Origin: Actinomycetota bacterium
GTDB taxonomy: Bacteria; Actinomycetota; Thermoleophilia; Solirubrobacterales; Solirubrobacteraceae
Direction of reading: 5' to 3'
Assembly: GCA_005884115.1 (NCBI GenBank)
Contig: VAXW01000003.1
Coordinates: 248,001 to 312,000, forward strand
Length of the DNA: 64,000 nucleotides
The notes beneath the pieces are model-generated. The model was not told the DNA's origin, made no database searches, and was given only the letters and a program-made list of their open reading frames with translations. Positions 8,312-16,507 of this stretch are shown here, piece after piece (the stretch's first letter is position 1; every line of letters begins with the position of its first letter). Made by a program: the position numbers and the translations under genes.

Positions 8312-8731
8312 TTGAAGGTCATCGTGCACGTGGACGGCGGCGCGCGCGGCAACCCCGGCCCCGCGGCGGCGGCGTCGGTGATCAGCGCGAGCGACGGCGA
8401 GCTGCTCGACGAGCATGCGCAGCTGCTCGGCACCGCTACCAACAACGTGGCCGAGTACCGCGCGCTGCTGCTGGGGCTCGAGCGCGCTCGCGCGATCGGC
8501 GCAGACGAGGTCGAGGTGATTGGCGATTCGGAGCTCATCGCCAAGCAGCTGCAGGGCACCTACAAGGTCAAGAACGACGCGCTGCGCGCCCTGCACGCGC
8601 AGGCGTCGAGCGCCCTGCGCGCGTTCGACCGCTGGTCGGTACGCACGGTCCCGCGCGAGCGCAATGCGCGCGCCGACGCGCTCGTGAACGCGGCCCTCGA
8701 CGCCGCGGGCGCAGCCGGCAACGCCGCCTGA
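8312..8731 (+). CDS. Ribonuclease HI family protein
   Basis: 139 aa, the size of stand-alone RNase HI-like proteins. It degrades the RNA strand of RNA/DNA hybrids in the cytosol. The four metal-binding acidic residues are visible: Asp8 in HVDGGARGNPGPAA, Glu48 in NNVAEYRALLLGL, Asp72 in IGDSELIAKQL and Asp122 in NARADALVN. The basic protrusion of E. coli RnhA is shorter here, as in the RnhA-like group often fused to or near other genes in Actinobacteria. The start is TTG at 8312; no better start exists. Its 3' end is partly duplicated downstream (see repeat). Confidence 0.9.
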   Translation: MKVIVHVDGGARGNPGPAAAASVISASDGELLDEHAQLLGTATNNVAEYRALLLGLERARAIGADEVEVIGDSELIAKQLQGTYKVKNDALRALHAQASSALRAFDRWSVRTVPRERNARADALVNAALDAAGAAGNAA

Positions 8732-8802
8732 GCACTCCTGTACGCGCGCCGGCGCGCTCGTGAACGCCGCCCTGAATGCCGCGGGCGCAGCCGGCAAGCT
8801 GC
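8665..8802 (+). repeat. Imperfect tandem duplication of the RNase HI 3' end
   Basis: About 62 bp at 8665-8728 (encoding ARADALVNAALDAAGAAGN) recur at 8741-8802 with a 76-bp offset and only scattered differences. The longest exact block, GCCGCGGGCGCAGCCGGCAA, is in both copies. The second copy lies after the stop codon and just before the 3' end of the opposing LCP gene. Confidence 0.85.
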
Positions 8803-8816
8803 CCTGGTGGCGCTCC

Positions 8817-10361
8817 TCAGTGCAGTGGCCGCGCCGAGCGCGCGATCGCGAGCATCTGCGCGTTGGAAAGGTCCTCGAGCAGCGTGTTGGTGAGCCAGTA
8901 CAGCGCCCCGCCCGAGCGCCATGCGATCACGTGGATGTGGCTTCCGTCGGAGAAGATCATGTAGGTGCGCCCGCCGATCTTGCGCTGTTCGTCCGGATGC
9001 GCGATGAGCGGCGGGTTCTTCCAGTCGGTGCCCTCGAAGTCGTAGTAGCCGCCGAGGGTGTTCTGCTGCCACGGCACGATGTAGGCGCGGTGCAGATGGT
9101 TGTGTTCGTCGCGCAGCGCATACGCACGTGCCTGCTGCTGGGTAGCGGGGCCGGTCTGCAGCGCCGGATAGAGCGCCCGGAAGGGAAGGTGGACGGATGC
9201 GCTTACGAGCGCGTTCTGCCCCGAAGACGGGGTCGGGTAGAGGCCGATCGCTGCCGCCGACGGCGTCGCGTGCCGCGAGCCTCCGCGCGAGTGCGAGGAG
9301 CGCTTGACGCGCACGATGGCCGCGTGGGGCAGGCTGACTTTCTGGCGGCCGAATTGGAAGTCGCGCAACGTCGCCTGCGCCAGCGCGGGCGTCGTCGTGA
9401 CGAAGGACCCGCCGCGCAGCTGCGCGTTGACGTTCAGCGCGCGGAACTTGACCTGGCGCAGCGGCTTGCCCTGCGAGAACGCGATCAGCTTGGCGAGCGT
9501 GAACAGCTCCTCGTGAGAGCGCTTGAACGTGCTCACGATCGCCCGCCCGACTGCCTTGGCTACCGGTTCGAGCTGGCCGATCACGTCCGACGGTGAGATC
9601 TGCTCGCGCAGGTCGCGCAGGAAGTCCTGCTGGCGCGCGACACGCACGAAGTCGGAGTCGCCGTGGCGGTAGCGAACGTAGCTGAGCGCGTTCTGGTAGC
9701 AGAGCTTCTGGTAGCCAGGCTGGAGGTTGATTTCGGAGTAGTTTTCGGCGCCGATGCCGTTGACGTGGTAGTAGCGGTGATCGACGTTGACATACACGCA
9801 GCCCAGCGAGTCGACCACGTTGATGAAGCCCGCGAAGTTGACGTCGATGATTCCGTTGAGCTTTAGGCCGGGGAACACCTCGTGCTCGATCGTTTCAGCG
9901 GCCAGGACCATGCCTCCCTTCGCGCCGCCGAGCTTGCTGCCGATCGTGTAGGCCGCGTTGATCTTTTCGCTCGGGTAGTACTGGCCGTGAGGGCCGCTGA
10001 TGTTGACCATCAGGTCTCTCGGGATCGAGAGGACCGATGTCTGGCCCTGTTCGGGATCCAGCCGCACGAGCAGGATCGTGTCACTGTGCGGGGGGTTGCT
10101 GCGGTCGTAGGCGCTCTTGGCCTTCGCCCGGCGGTCGGAGCCGAGCACCAGGAACGTCTGGGGGCCGCCGCTGTAGACGGGGGTCACGAGGCCCTTGGGC
10201 ACGACGATCGTGTTGCGGAAGACCTTTTCGGCGATGCTCGTCGCCGTGTTCAATGCAACTGTGAGCGTGGCGGCGAAGCTGAGCGCCACGACGAGCACGC
10301 CGCCGATGAGAAAGCGCTTCCACATCGCCCACCACAGCCTGGGCGGGCGCTCCTCATTCAT
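8817..10361 (-). CDS. LytR-CpsA-Psr (LCP) family envelope ligase
   Basis: 514 aa. LCP proteins transfer polyprenyl-phosphate-linked polymers (teichoic acids, arabinogalactan, capsule) to peptidoglycan outside the membrane. There is a short cytosolic N-terminus, one membrane segment (FLIGGVLVVALSFAATLTVAL, about 16-36) and the LCP domain: FLVLGSDRRAK, HSDTILLVRLDPEQGQTSVLSIPRDLMVNI, KINAAYTIGSKLGG, GIIDVNFAGFINVVDSLGCVYVNV and YVRYRHGDSDFVRVARQQDFLRDLREQ. The conserved Arg/Asp set for lipid phosphate and Mg is present. The C-terminal ~150 residues form an extra domain of unknown role. It is divergent from the SEDS gene and both probably serve the cell wall. Confidence 0.92.
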   Translation of the reverse strand: MNEERPPRLWWAMWKRFLIGGVLVVALSFAATLTVALNTATSIAEKVFRNTIVVPKGLVTPVYSGGPQTFLVLGSDRRAKAKSAYDRSNPPHSDTILLVRLDPEQGQTSVLSIPRDLMVNISGPHGQYYPSEKINAAYTIGSKLGGAKGGMVLAAETIEHEVFPGLKLNGIIDVNFAGFINVVDSLGCVYVNVDHRYYHVNGIGAENYSEINLQPGYQKLCYQNALSYVRYRHGDSDFVRVARQQDFLRDLREQISPSDVIGQLEPVAKAVGRAIVSTFKRSHEELFTLAKLIAFSQGKPLRQVKFRALNVNAQLRGGSFVTTTPALAQATLRDFQFGRQKVSLPHAAIVRVKRSSHSRGGSRHATPSAAAIGLYPTPSSGQNALVSASVHLPFRALYPALQTGPATQQQARAYALRDEHNHLHRAYIVPWQQNTLGGYYDFEGTDWKNPPLIAHPDEQRKIGGRTYMIFSDGSHIHVIAWRSGGALYWLTNTLLEDLSNAQMLAIARSARPLH

Positions 10362-10528
10362 GGGCGCTGGAGCCGCGCACGCTCATCGTGCGGGCGAGCG
10401 GACGCTCGTGATCTGAGAGAGGACAGCGCGCATCGATGCGGAGAGCGGCCCCTCGCATGCCGCGCGAGGGGATGGCCGTGCGCCCAGGGTAGCGGCCTGC
10501 GCGGCGGGTTTGCGACACAGGCACGAGG

Positions 10529-10534
10529 TACGCT
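10529..10534 (+). promoter_or_regulatory. -10-like TACGCT before the SEDS gene
   Basis: TACGCT ends 6 nt before the GTG at 10541. No SD is present. The 180-bp space to the divergent LCP gene should hold both promoters. Confidence 0.4.
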
Positions 10535-10540
10535 CGGGCC

Positions 10541-11908
10541 GTGCTCAGCGCGCGCAACCGAGAGCTCTTGGGGCTGATCCCCTCGGCCTTGCTGGTCGTG
10601 GCCGGTTTCACCGCGATCTTCATCCAGGCTCAGAACACCGCGCCGCATGCGTCCACCAACTTCTCGCTCAACCAGGCCTCGAGCGCGTCGCTGACGTATG
10701 GCGCGCTGTTCCTCGGCCTCTGCCTCGCGGCGCATGTCGTGATCCGCTACGCGGTCCCGCACGCCGACCCCTACCTGTTCCCGCTCGCGGCAGTGCTCGC
10801 GAGCGTGGGAATCGTGATGGTGTATCGCATCAACCCCGTGCTCGCGCGCCAGCAGGCACAGTGGATGGTGCTGGGGCTGGTCTTGTTCGGCGCGACGCTG
10901 CTGGCGTTTCGGCGCGGGACCGTCGCGGTGCTCGAGCATTACCGCTACACGATCGCGGCGGTCGGGATAGTGATGACCGTGCTGCCGAGGCTGCCCGGCA
11001 TCGGCCAGCAGGTCAACGGCGCCTACCTCGACATCCACTTCGGCAGCATCTCCTTCCAGCCCTCTGAGCTGGCAAAGATCGCGATCGTGATCTTCCTCGC
11101 GAGCTATCTGCGCGACAACCGCCAGCTGCTCGTCACCGCCGGGCGCAGGGTGCTGGGGCTGACGATCCCGCCGATGAAGCACTTCGGGCCGATGCTCATC
11201 GTGTGGGGCGCGGCGATGGTGACCCTGCTGCTCACGCGCGAGCTCGGCACCTCGCTGATGTTCTTCGGCGCCTTCCTCGCGCTTCTGTACGTGGCGACCG
11301 GCCGCCTCTCCTTCCCGCTCATCGGAGTCGTGCTGTTCGCGCTCGGCGCGCTGTTCCTCGCCACGCACGTCAGCCATGTGCACGCTCGCGTGCAAGCCTG
11401 GGAAAACCCCTTCGACCACACCCTCTACAACCGTCCCGTCGGCGGCAGCTACCAGCTCGCCCAGTCTCTCTTCGCGCAGGCCGACGGGGGCCTGCTCGGC
11501 ACCGGCTTCGACCAGTCGCTGCTTCGCCTCCCTCATCAGCACCAGCCGATCCTGCCGGTGCCCGAAAGCGACACGATCTACGCCGTCATCACCAACGAGC
11601 TCGGCCTCGTCGGCGCGGCCGCGCTGCTGCTCGTATACCTGCTGTTCGTTGCCCGCGGGCTCAAGACGGCGGCACTCGCGCGCGACTCGTTCTCCAAGCT
11701 GCTCGCCACCGGGCTCGCGTTCGTCGTCGCGATGCAAGTGTTCGTGATCGTCGGCGGCGTGACACGCGTGATCCCGCTCACCGGGGTCACGATGCCCTTC
11801 GTCGCCTATGGGGGGTCCTCGGTGGTGATGAACTTCGTCCTGCTCGCGCTGCTGCTGCTCGTCTCCGACCGCGCACGGCGGCCGTACGAGCGCCCCGCGC
11901 GGCGCTGA
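10541..11908 (+). CDS. FtsW/RodA/SpoVE (SEDS) peptidoglycan polymerase
   Basis: 455 aa, about 10-12 membrane segments. SEDS proteins polymerise lipid II into glycan strands with a partner class B PBP. Signatures include FGSISFQPSELAKIAIVIFLASYL (conserved PSELAK), GAAMVTLLLTRELGTSLMFFGAFLALLYVATG and the C-terminal GGVTRVIPLTGVTMPFVAYGGSSVVMNFVLLALLL, which is the classic FtsW/RodA signature. Assignment to FtsW versus RodA is not possible from sequence context, since no PBP, murG or mreB lies next to it. The GTG start has a leaderless-type TACGCT upstream. Confidence 0.93.
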   Translation: MLSARNRELLGLIPSALLVVAGFTAIFIQAQNTAPHASTNFSLNQASSASLTYGALFLGLCLAAHVVIRYAVPHADPYLFPLAAVLASVGIVMVYRINPVLARQQAQWMVLGLVLFGATLLAFRRGTVAVLEHYRYTIAAVGIVMTVLPRLPGIGQQVNGAYLDIHFGSISFQPSELAKIAIVIFLASYLRDNRQLLVTAGRRVLGLTIPPMKHFGPMLIVWGAAMVTLLLTRELGTSLMFFGAFLALLYVATGRLSFPLIGVVLFALGALFLATHVSHVHARVQAWENPFDHTLYNRPVGGSYQLAQSLFAQADGGLLGTGFDQSLLRLPHQHQPILPVPESDTIYAVITNELGLVGAAALLLVYLLFVARGLKTAALARDSFSKLLATGLAFVVAMQVFVIVGGVTRVIPLTGVTMPFVAYGGSSVVMNFVLLALLLLVSDRARRPYERPARR

Positions 11909-11990
11909 GCGGAAGCGGAGTTGCTGCAGGGCAGCTGGCGGGCGCGCGACGCCGGAGGGGTTTCGACGCGAGCTGTCGAAGCATGCGCAG

Positions 11991-12944
11991 ATGCGCAGCT
12001 CGACCATCGCCAGCGCAGCGCCGCGCATGCTCGTGCAGGCGCCACCCGCAGCGGCGTCCGCGCGCGGCCAGCGGCCGCTCGCAGCGAGCGCTGTCTTCAG
12101 CAGTCGCTCGACGCCGGCCGGGCTGCACCAGCGTCCGTGGCTCGGGCGCTTGCGCCGCGCGCTCGCGGCGGACCGCTTCGTCCTTCACTACCAGCCGATA
12201 GTCGCGCTCTCAGACCTGCGCGTCTCACACCACGAGGCGCTCGTGCGTCTCGACGACGAGCCCGACGGACGCCTCGTCGCGCCCGTGCGCTTCCTCCCAG
12301 CTGCCGAGCGCTATGGCCTGATCCGCGAGCTGGACCGCAGGGTGCTGGAGAGAGTCATAGCGCTGCTCGGCGATCCCGACGCCTCGCCGCCAGCAGCGGG
12401 TGAGCGGCCGCCGCGGATCGCCGTCAACCTGTCGGCGCTGTCCGTCGCCGATCCCAGGATGCTCGGCTACCTCGAGCGCCGGCTCGCGCAGCACGGGGTC
12501 GAGCCCGCACGCCTGATCGTCGAGATCACCGAGACCGCTTCCATCTCCGACATGCCCCGCGCAAGGGCCTTCTGCGCGGGCGTGCAGGAGCTCGGCTGCG
12601 CGGTCGCGCTCGACGACTTCGGCACCGGCCTCGGCTCGCTGCAGTACCTCAAGCACCTGCCCTTTCGCTACCTCAAGATCGACGGCGAGTTCGTCCGCGG
12701 CCTCGCGCACTCCAGAAGCGACCAGCTGCTCGTCAAGGCGCTCGCCGACGTCGTGCGGGGGATGGGGGGCGAGACGATCGCCGAGTTCGTCTCCGATCCC
12801 TCCACCCTGCCCCTGCTGGCGCGGTTCGGCGTCGACTACGCGCAGGGCTATGCCCTCGGAGCGGCGCGCCCGCTGCCTGCCGAGCGCCCGCAGGTGCGCA
12901 TCGCGCGCCTGCGAGCCCGCGCAGAGCAGGCAAGCCGGCGCTAG
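11991..12944 (+). CDS. Stand-alone EAL domain protein (c-di-GMP phosphodiesterase)
   Basis: 317 aa. EAL domains hydrolyse cyclic di-GMP to pGpG. The domain covers residues ~45-300: FVLHYQPIVALSDLRVSHHEALVRLDD (the EAL motif is intact as EALVRL), AVNLSALSV (metal Asn), LIVEITETASISD (metal Glu), VALDDFGTGLGSLQYLKHLPFRYLKIDGEFV (DDFGTG and catalytic Lys) and AEFVSD plus YAQGYALGAARPL. All the catalytic positions I can recognise are present, so it is probably active. There is no sensor domain; the Ala/Arg-rich N-terminal 40 residues carry no obvious signal. The start at 11991 is chosen because it is the first in-frame ATG after the SEDS gene. Confidence 0.88.
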   Translation: MRSSTIASAAPRMLVQAPPAAASARGQRPLAASAVFSSRSTPAGLHQRPWLGRLRRALAADRFVLHYQPIVALSDLRVSHHEALVRLDDEPDGRLVAPVRFLPAAERYGLIRELDRRVLERVIALLGDPDASPPAAGERPPRIAVNLSALSVADPRMLGYLERRLAQHGVEPARLIVEITETASISDMPRARAFCAGVQELGCAVALDDFGTGLGSLQYLKHLPFRYLKIDGEFVRGLAHSRSDQLLVKALADVVRGMGGETIAEFVSDPSTLPLLARFGVDYAQGYALGAARPLPAERPQVRIARLRARAEQASRR

Positions 12945-12990
12945 CGCTGCCGGCGAAGCCGCCGCCGCGAGCCCAAGCGCGACGGCGCGG

Positions 12991-13842
12991 CTAGCCCGGC
13001 TGCGGGAACTGTGCCCGCATGGCCGCGTCCCAGGCCCTGTCGCTGAGCAGCCGGCGCGTCGCGATCGTGATCTTCGCCGAGGGCGTGATCGTGATGCGAG
13101 TTGGCGGGCGGCGCCGGCGCAGCGCCCTCTCGATCACAGCCGCCACGCGCTCGGGGCCGGCTCCCAGGCGCCGCATCGGCCCCTCGTAGGCTCCTTTGCT
13201 AACCGTCGCGACCGCGGCGTTGAAGCGCGCGTAGGGGTCGCCGTCGGCGGTCGGTACGTCGCTCATGCTCGCGTGCGCGGCCTCGCCGAACTCGGTCGTG
13301 ATCAGGCCGGGCTCGAGCAGGATCACGTCGATCCCAAACCCGCGCAGCTCGAAGCGCAGCACATCCGAGAGCGCCTCCAGCGCGTGCTTGCTGGCGTGGT
13401 AGTGCCCGCCGCCCGGGAACGACAGCCGCCCGCCCATCGACGACACGTTGACGATCTTGCCCCAGCGCTGCGCGCGCATCTTTCCCAGCACCAGCTGGGT
13501 CAGGCGCACGACGCCGAAGTAGTTGGTCTCGAACTGCCGGCGCACGGCGTCCATGGGAACGGTCTCGATGGCGCCGCTCTGGCTGTAGCCGGCGTTGTTG
13601 ATCAGCACGCCGACCGCCCCCTCGGCCTGCTCGACGCTGGCCACCGCCGCGCTCATCGACTGCTCGTCGGTGACGTCAAGGGCGAGCGTGCGGCACCCAG
13701 CGTCCGCCAGATCCACGAGCGTCTGCGGGCGGCGCGCCGAGGCGTATACGGTCCAGCCCGAGCGAGCCAGCCGCAACGCGGTGGCGCGGCCGATTCCCGA
13801 CGAGCAGCCGGTGATCAGCACGGCCTCAGAGCGCTCAGCCAT
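12991..13842 (-). CDS. Short-chain dehydrogenase/reductase (SDR)
   Basis: About 283 aa, classical SDR. The cofactor motif TGCSSGIG sits at the N-terminus, followed by ALDVTDEQSM, LINNAGYSQSGAIE (NNAG) and the catalytic Ser-Tyr-Lys in NVSSMGGRLSFPGGGHYHASKHALEAL. It oxidises or reduces an unknown alcohol/ketone with NAD(P). A second ATG at 13854 adds four residues (MLRA); neither start has an SD. It is convergent with the EAL gene and divergent from the alcohol dehydrogenase. The substrate cannot be told; SDR members of this type are often annotated as oxidoreductases of fatty or aromatic compounds. Confidence 0.88.
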   Translation of the reverse strand: MAERSEAVLITGCSSGIGRATALRLARSGWTVYASARRPQTLVDLADAGCRTLALDVTDEQSMSAAVASVEQAEGAVGVLINNAGYSQSGAIETVPMDAVRRQFETNYFGVVRLTQLVLGKMRAQRWGKIVNVSSMGGRLSFPGGGHYHASKHALEALSDVLRFELRGFGIDVILLEPGLITTEFGEAAHASMSDVPTADGDPYARFNAAVATVSKGAYEGPMRRLGAGPERVAAVIERALRRRRPPTRITITPSAKITIATRRLLSDRAWDAAMRAQFPQPG

Positions 13843-13918
13843 CGCTCGCAGCATATGGGTTTGCGCACCGCGACCATCTCCAGCGGCGCCGCGCGCGCCA
13901 GCGCGGCGCCGCGTGCTC

Positions 13919-13924
13919 TAGGGT
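13919..13924 (+). promoter_or_regulatory. -10-like TAGGGT before the alcohol dehydrogenase gene
   Basis: TAGGGT ends 9 nt before the ATG at 13934, without an SD. Leaderless-type arrangement. Confidence 0.4.
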
Positions 13925-13933
13925 GAGCGCTCA

Positions 13934-14965
13934 ATGCGCGCCGTCACGTTCATGGCTCCAGGCCAGGTGCTGGTGCAGGACGTCCCTGAGCCCGCTCTCT
14001 CGCATCCGCGCGATGCGATCGTGCGCATCGAGGCCAGCGGCGTGTGCGGCTCGGACCTGCACATCTACCACGGCCGCGTGAAGATCGAGCCTGGCTTCAC
14101 GATCGGGCACGAGTACGTGGGCACCGTCGTCGAGACCGGCGACGACGTGCGCGAGCTGGCGGTCGGAGACAGGGTCCTGGGCTGCTTTCAGACGGCCTGC
14201 GGGCGCTGCTTCTTCTGCCGCCGCGGGCTGTTTCACAAGTGCGATGAGTCCCGCACCTTCGGCCACGGCGCGACGCTCGGCTCGCTGCCCGGCACGCAGG
14301 CCGAGCTGGCGCTCGTGCCGAACGCGGAGCTCGTGCTGCGCAAGGTGCCCGCCGGGATGAGCGACGACGTGGCGCTGTTCGCCGGAGATGTGATGGGCAC
14401 CGGCTACCACGCCGTCGTAGAAAGCGGCCTTCGCCCCGGCGACTCGGTCGCCGTTCTGGGCCTCGGGCCCGTGGGCCTGTGCGCCGTGCAGGCCGCGCGC
14501 GCAGTCGGCGCCGCGCGCGTGATAGCAGTCGACTCGGTGCCCGAGCGCCTGTCGATGGCCGAGTCCTTCGGCGCGCTCCCCGCCCCGCTCGACGAGGACC
14601 CGCGCGCGGCGGCACGCGAGGCCAGCGAAGGCAGGGGCGTTGATGTATGCATCGATGCCGTCGGCGACCCGCGCGCGCTCGAGCTCGCGCTGCGCCTGAC
14701 GCGTAAGTGCGGCGTCGTGCAGGCGATCGGCGTCTACGCCGAGCGCTGCGAGGTGCACATGGGCCTGTTGTGGATCAAGGCGCTCAGCCTGCGCTCGGGC
14801 CACGCCAACGTGATCGGCCACATCGATGCGGTGCTCGCGATGATGTCCGCCGGCGTCCTCGACCCGAGCGCGCTCGTGACGCACCACATGAAGCTCGACG
14901 AGGCGCCTGAAGCGTACGCTCTGTACGACCGGCGCGAGGCGCTTAAGATCGTGCTCAATCCGTAG
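13934..14965 (+). CDS. Zinc-dependent alcohol dehydrogenase (MDR family)
   Basis: 343 aa medium-chain dehydrogenase. Catalytic zinc ligands are Cys in SGVCGSDLH and His-Glu in IGHEYVGTVV. The structural zinc lobe is CGRCFFCRRGLFHKC. The NAD(P)-binding motif is VAVLGLGPVGLCAVQAARAVGA. The C-terminal part has GVVQAIGVYAERCEVHMGLLWIKALSLRSGHAN. It oxidises an alcohol to an aldehyde or ketone. The next gene, 20 nt downstream, is an aldehyde dehydrogenase, so the pair could carry out alcohol to acid oxidation. The true substrate is unknown. Confidence 0.9.
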   Translation: MRAVTFMAPGQVLVQDVPEPALSHPRDAIVRIEASGVCGSDLHIYHGRVKIEPGFTIGHEYVGTVVETGDDVRELAVGDRVLGCFQTACGRCFFCRRGLFHKCDESRTFGHGATLGSLPGTQAELALVPNAELVLRKVPAGMSDDVALFAGDVMGTGYHAVVESGLRPGDSVAVLGLGPVGLCAVQAARAVGAARVIAVDSVPERLSMAESFGALPAPLDEDPRAAAREASEGRGVDVCIDAVGDPRALELALRLTRKCGVVQAIGVYAERCEVHMGLLWIKALSLRSGHANVIGHIDAVLAMMSAGVLDPSALVTHHMKLDEAPEAYALYDRREALKIVLNP

Positions 14966-14985
14966 AACGCCAAGGAGGAGAGACC

Positions 14986-16494
14986 ATGACCGCCGCCACC
15001 GACACCGCCGCCGCGCTCCCCGAGTCGTTCGGCCAGCATGCGCGCGAGTTCCTTGCCCGCCCGCAGCAGCTGTTGATCGGCGGCGAGCGCGTCGAGGCCG
15101 CCGATGGGCGCACGTTCGCGACGCTCGACCCGTCCTCGGGCCGGGAGATCGTGAGCGTCTCCCAAGCCGGTTCCGAGGACGTCGAGCGCGCGGTCAAAGC
15201 GGCGCGCGAAGCGCTCGAGGAGGGTCCCTGGGGCTCCATGCCGCCGGCCGGGCGCGAGCAGCTCATGCTCGCGCTTGCCGAGGCGATCGAACGCAACGAT
15301 GACGAGCTCGCGCAGATCGAGTCGCTCGACAACGGCAAGCCGGTGGGGCTCGCCCGCTTCGTCGACGTGCGCGCGACCGCGGCCCACATCCGCTACTTCG
15401 CCGGCTGGCCCACCAAGATCGAGGGCGGCGTGCTGCCGGTGGCCCAGCCCAACATGCTCTGCTACACGCGCCGCGAGCCCGTCGGCGTGTGCGGGCAGAT
15501 CGTGCCCTGGAACTTCCCCCTGCTGATGGCCGCTTGGAAGATCGCTCCTGCACTCGCAGCCGGCTGTACGACGATCCTCAAGCCCGCCGAGCAGACTCCC
15601 CTGAGCGCGCTGCGGCTGGGCGAGCTGGCGCTCGAGGTCGGCTTCCCGCCGGGCGTGCTCAACGTGCTGACCGGAGACGGCAGCACCGGCGCCGCGCTCG
15701 TCGACCACGACGGCGTGGACAAGATCGCGTTCACCGGCTCGACCGTCGTGGGGCGCGAGATCGGCGCCAAGGCGGGCAGAGCGTTGAAACGCGTGACGCT
15801 CGAGCTGGGCGGCAAGTCCGCCAACATCATCCTCCCCGACGCCGACATCGCGACCGCTGTCCAGGGCTCCTACCAGGCGATCTACTTCAACTCCGGGCAG
15901 GCCTGCAATGCCGGGTCGCGCCTGTTCGTGCCCGCCGAGCGCTACGACGAGATCCTCGAGGCGCTCGTCGAGCAGGCGAAGGTCGCGCGGCTCGGTCCCG
16001 GGTTGGACCCCGAGACGCAGCTCGGGCCGCTCGTCTCCGCCGAGCAGCTGCAGCGCGTCATGGGCTACATCGAGTCAGGCAACGAGCAGGGCGCCGAGCT
16101 GCTCGTCGGCGGCGAGCAGGCGCTGCAGGACAGCGGCGGCTACTACGTGGCGCCGACCGTATTCACCACCAACGACGACCAGCTGAAGATCGCGCGCGAG
16201 GAGATCTTCGGCCCGGTGCTCGTGGCGACTCGCTATGAGACGCTCGAGGAAGTCGCGCGCCGCGCCAACGACACCGAGTACGGGCTCGCGGCGGGCGTCT
16301 GGACCCGCGACATAAGCAGCGCCCACAAGCTCGCCGCGATGCTGCGTGCGGGGTCGGTGTACGTGAACACGTGGTCCGCCGGCGATCCGTCGGCACCGTT
16401 CGGCGGCTTCAAGGCCTCTGGCCTGGGTCGCGAGCACGGCCACGAGGGCCTCGGCGCGTACCTGGAGACGAAGACAGTCTGGACCGCATTGTGA
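14986..16494 (+). CDS. NAD(P)-dependent aldehyde dehydrogenase
   Basis: 502 aa, the usual length for the ALDH superfamily. Motifs: GQIVPWNFPLLMAAWKIAPALAAGCTTILKPAEQTPLSAL (cofactor site with the catalytic Asn in PWN), FTGSTVVGREIG, the general base Glu in LELGGKSANIILPDAD and the nucleophile Cys in NSGQACNAGSRLFV. It ends with SAPFGGFKASGLGREHGHEGLGAYLETKTVW. The ATG at 14986 has a strong SD (AAGGAGGAG) 7 nt upstream, unlike most genes here. It is probably co-expressed with the alcohol dehydrogenase and converts its aldehyde product to an acid. Confidence 0.94.
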   Translation: MTAATDTAAALPESFGQHAREFLARPQQLLIGGERVEAADGRTFATLDPSSGREIVSVSQAGSEDVERAVKAAREALEEGPWGSMPPAGREQLMLALAEAIERNDDELAQIESLDNGKPVGLARFVDVRATAAHIRYFAGWPTKIEGGVLPVAQPNMLCYTRREPVGVCGQIVPWNFPLLMAAWKIAPALAAGCTTILKPAEQTPLSALRLGELALEVGFPPGVLNVLTGDGSTGAALVDHDGVDKIAFTGSTVVGREIGAKAGRALKRVTLELGGKSANIILPDADIATAVQGSYQAIYFNSGQACNAGSRLFVPAERYDEILEALVEQAKVARLGPGLDPETQLGPLVSAEQLQRVMGYIESGNEQGAELLVGGEQALQDSGGYYVAPTVFTTNDDQLKIAREEIFGPVLVATRYETLEEVARRANDTEYGLAAGVWTRDISSAHKLAAMLRAGSVYVNTWSAGDPSAPFGGFKASGLGREHGHEGLGAYLETKTVWTAL

Positions 16495-16507
16495 GCCGCG
16501 CGGCCTC

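Noticed and set aside
8760-10577. Long plus-strand ORFs opposite the LCP gene
   Set aside because: High GC creates long open frames on the antisense strand; the LCP frame has the domain motifs.
12850-13926. 358-aa plus-strand ORF opposite the SDR gene
   Set aside because: It has no domain motif and is antisense to a clear SDR with TGxxxGIG and YxxxK.
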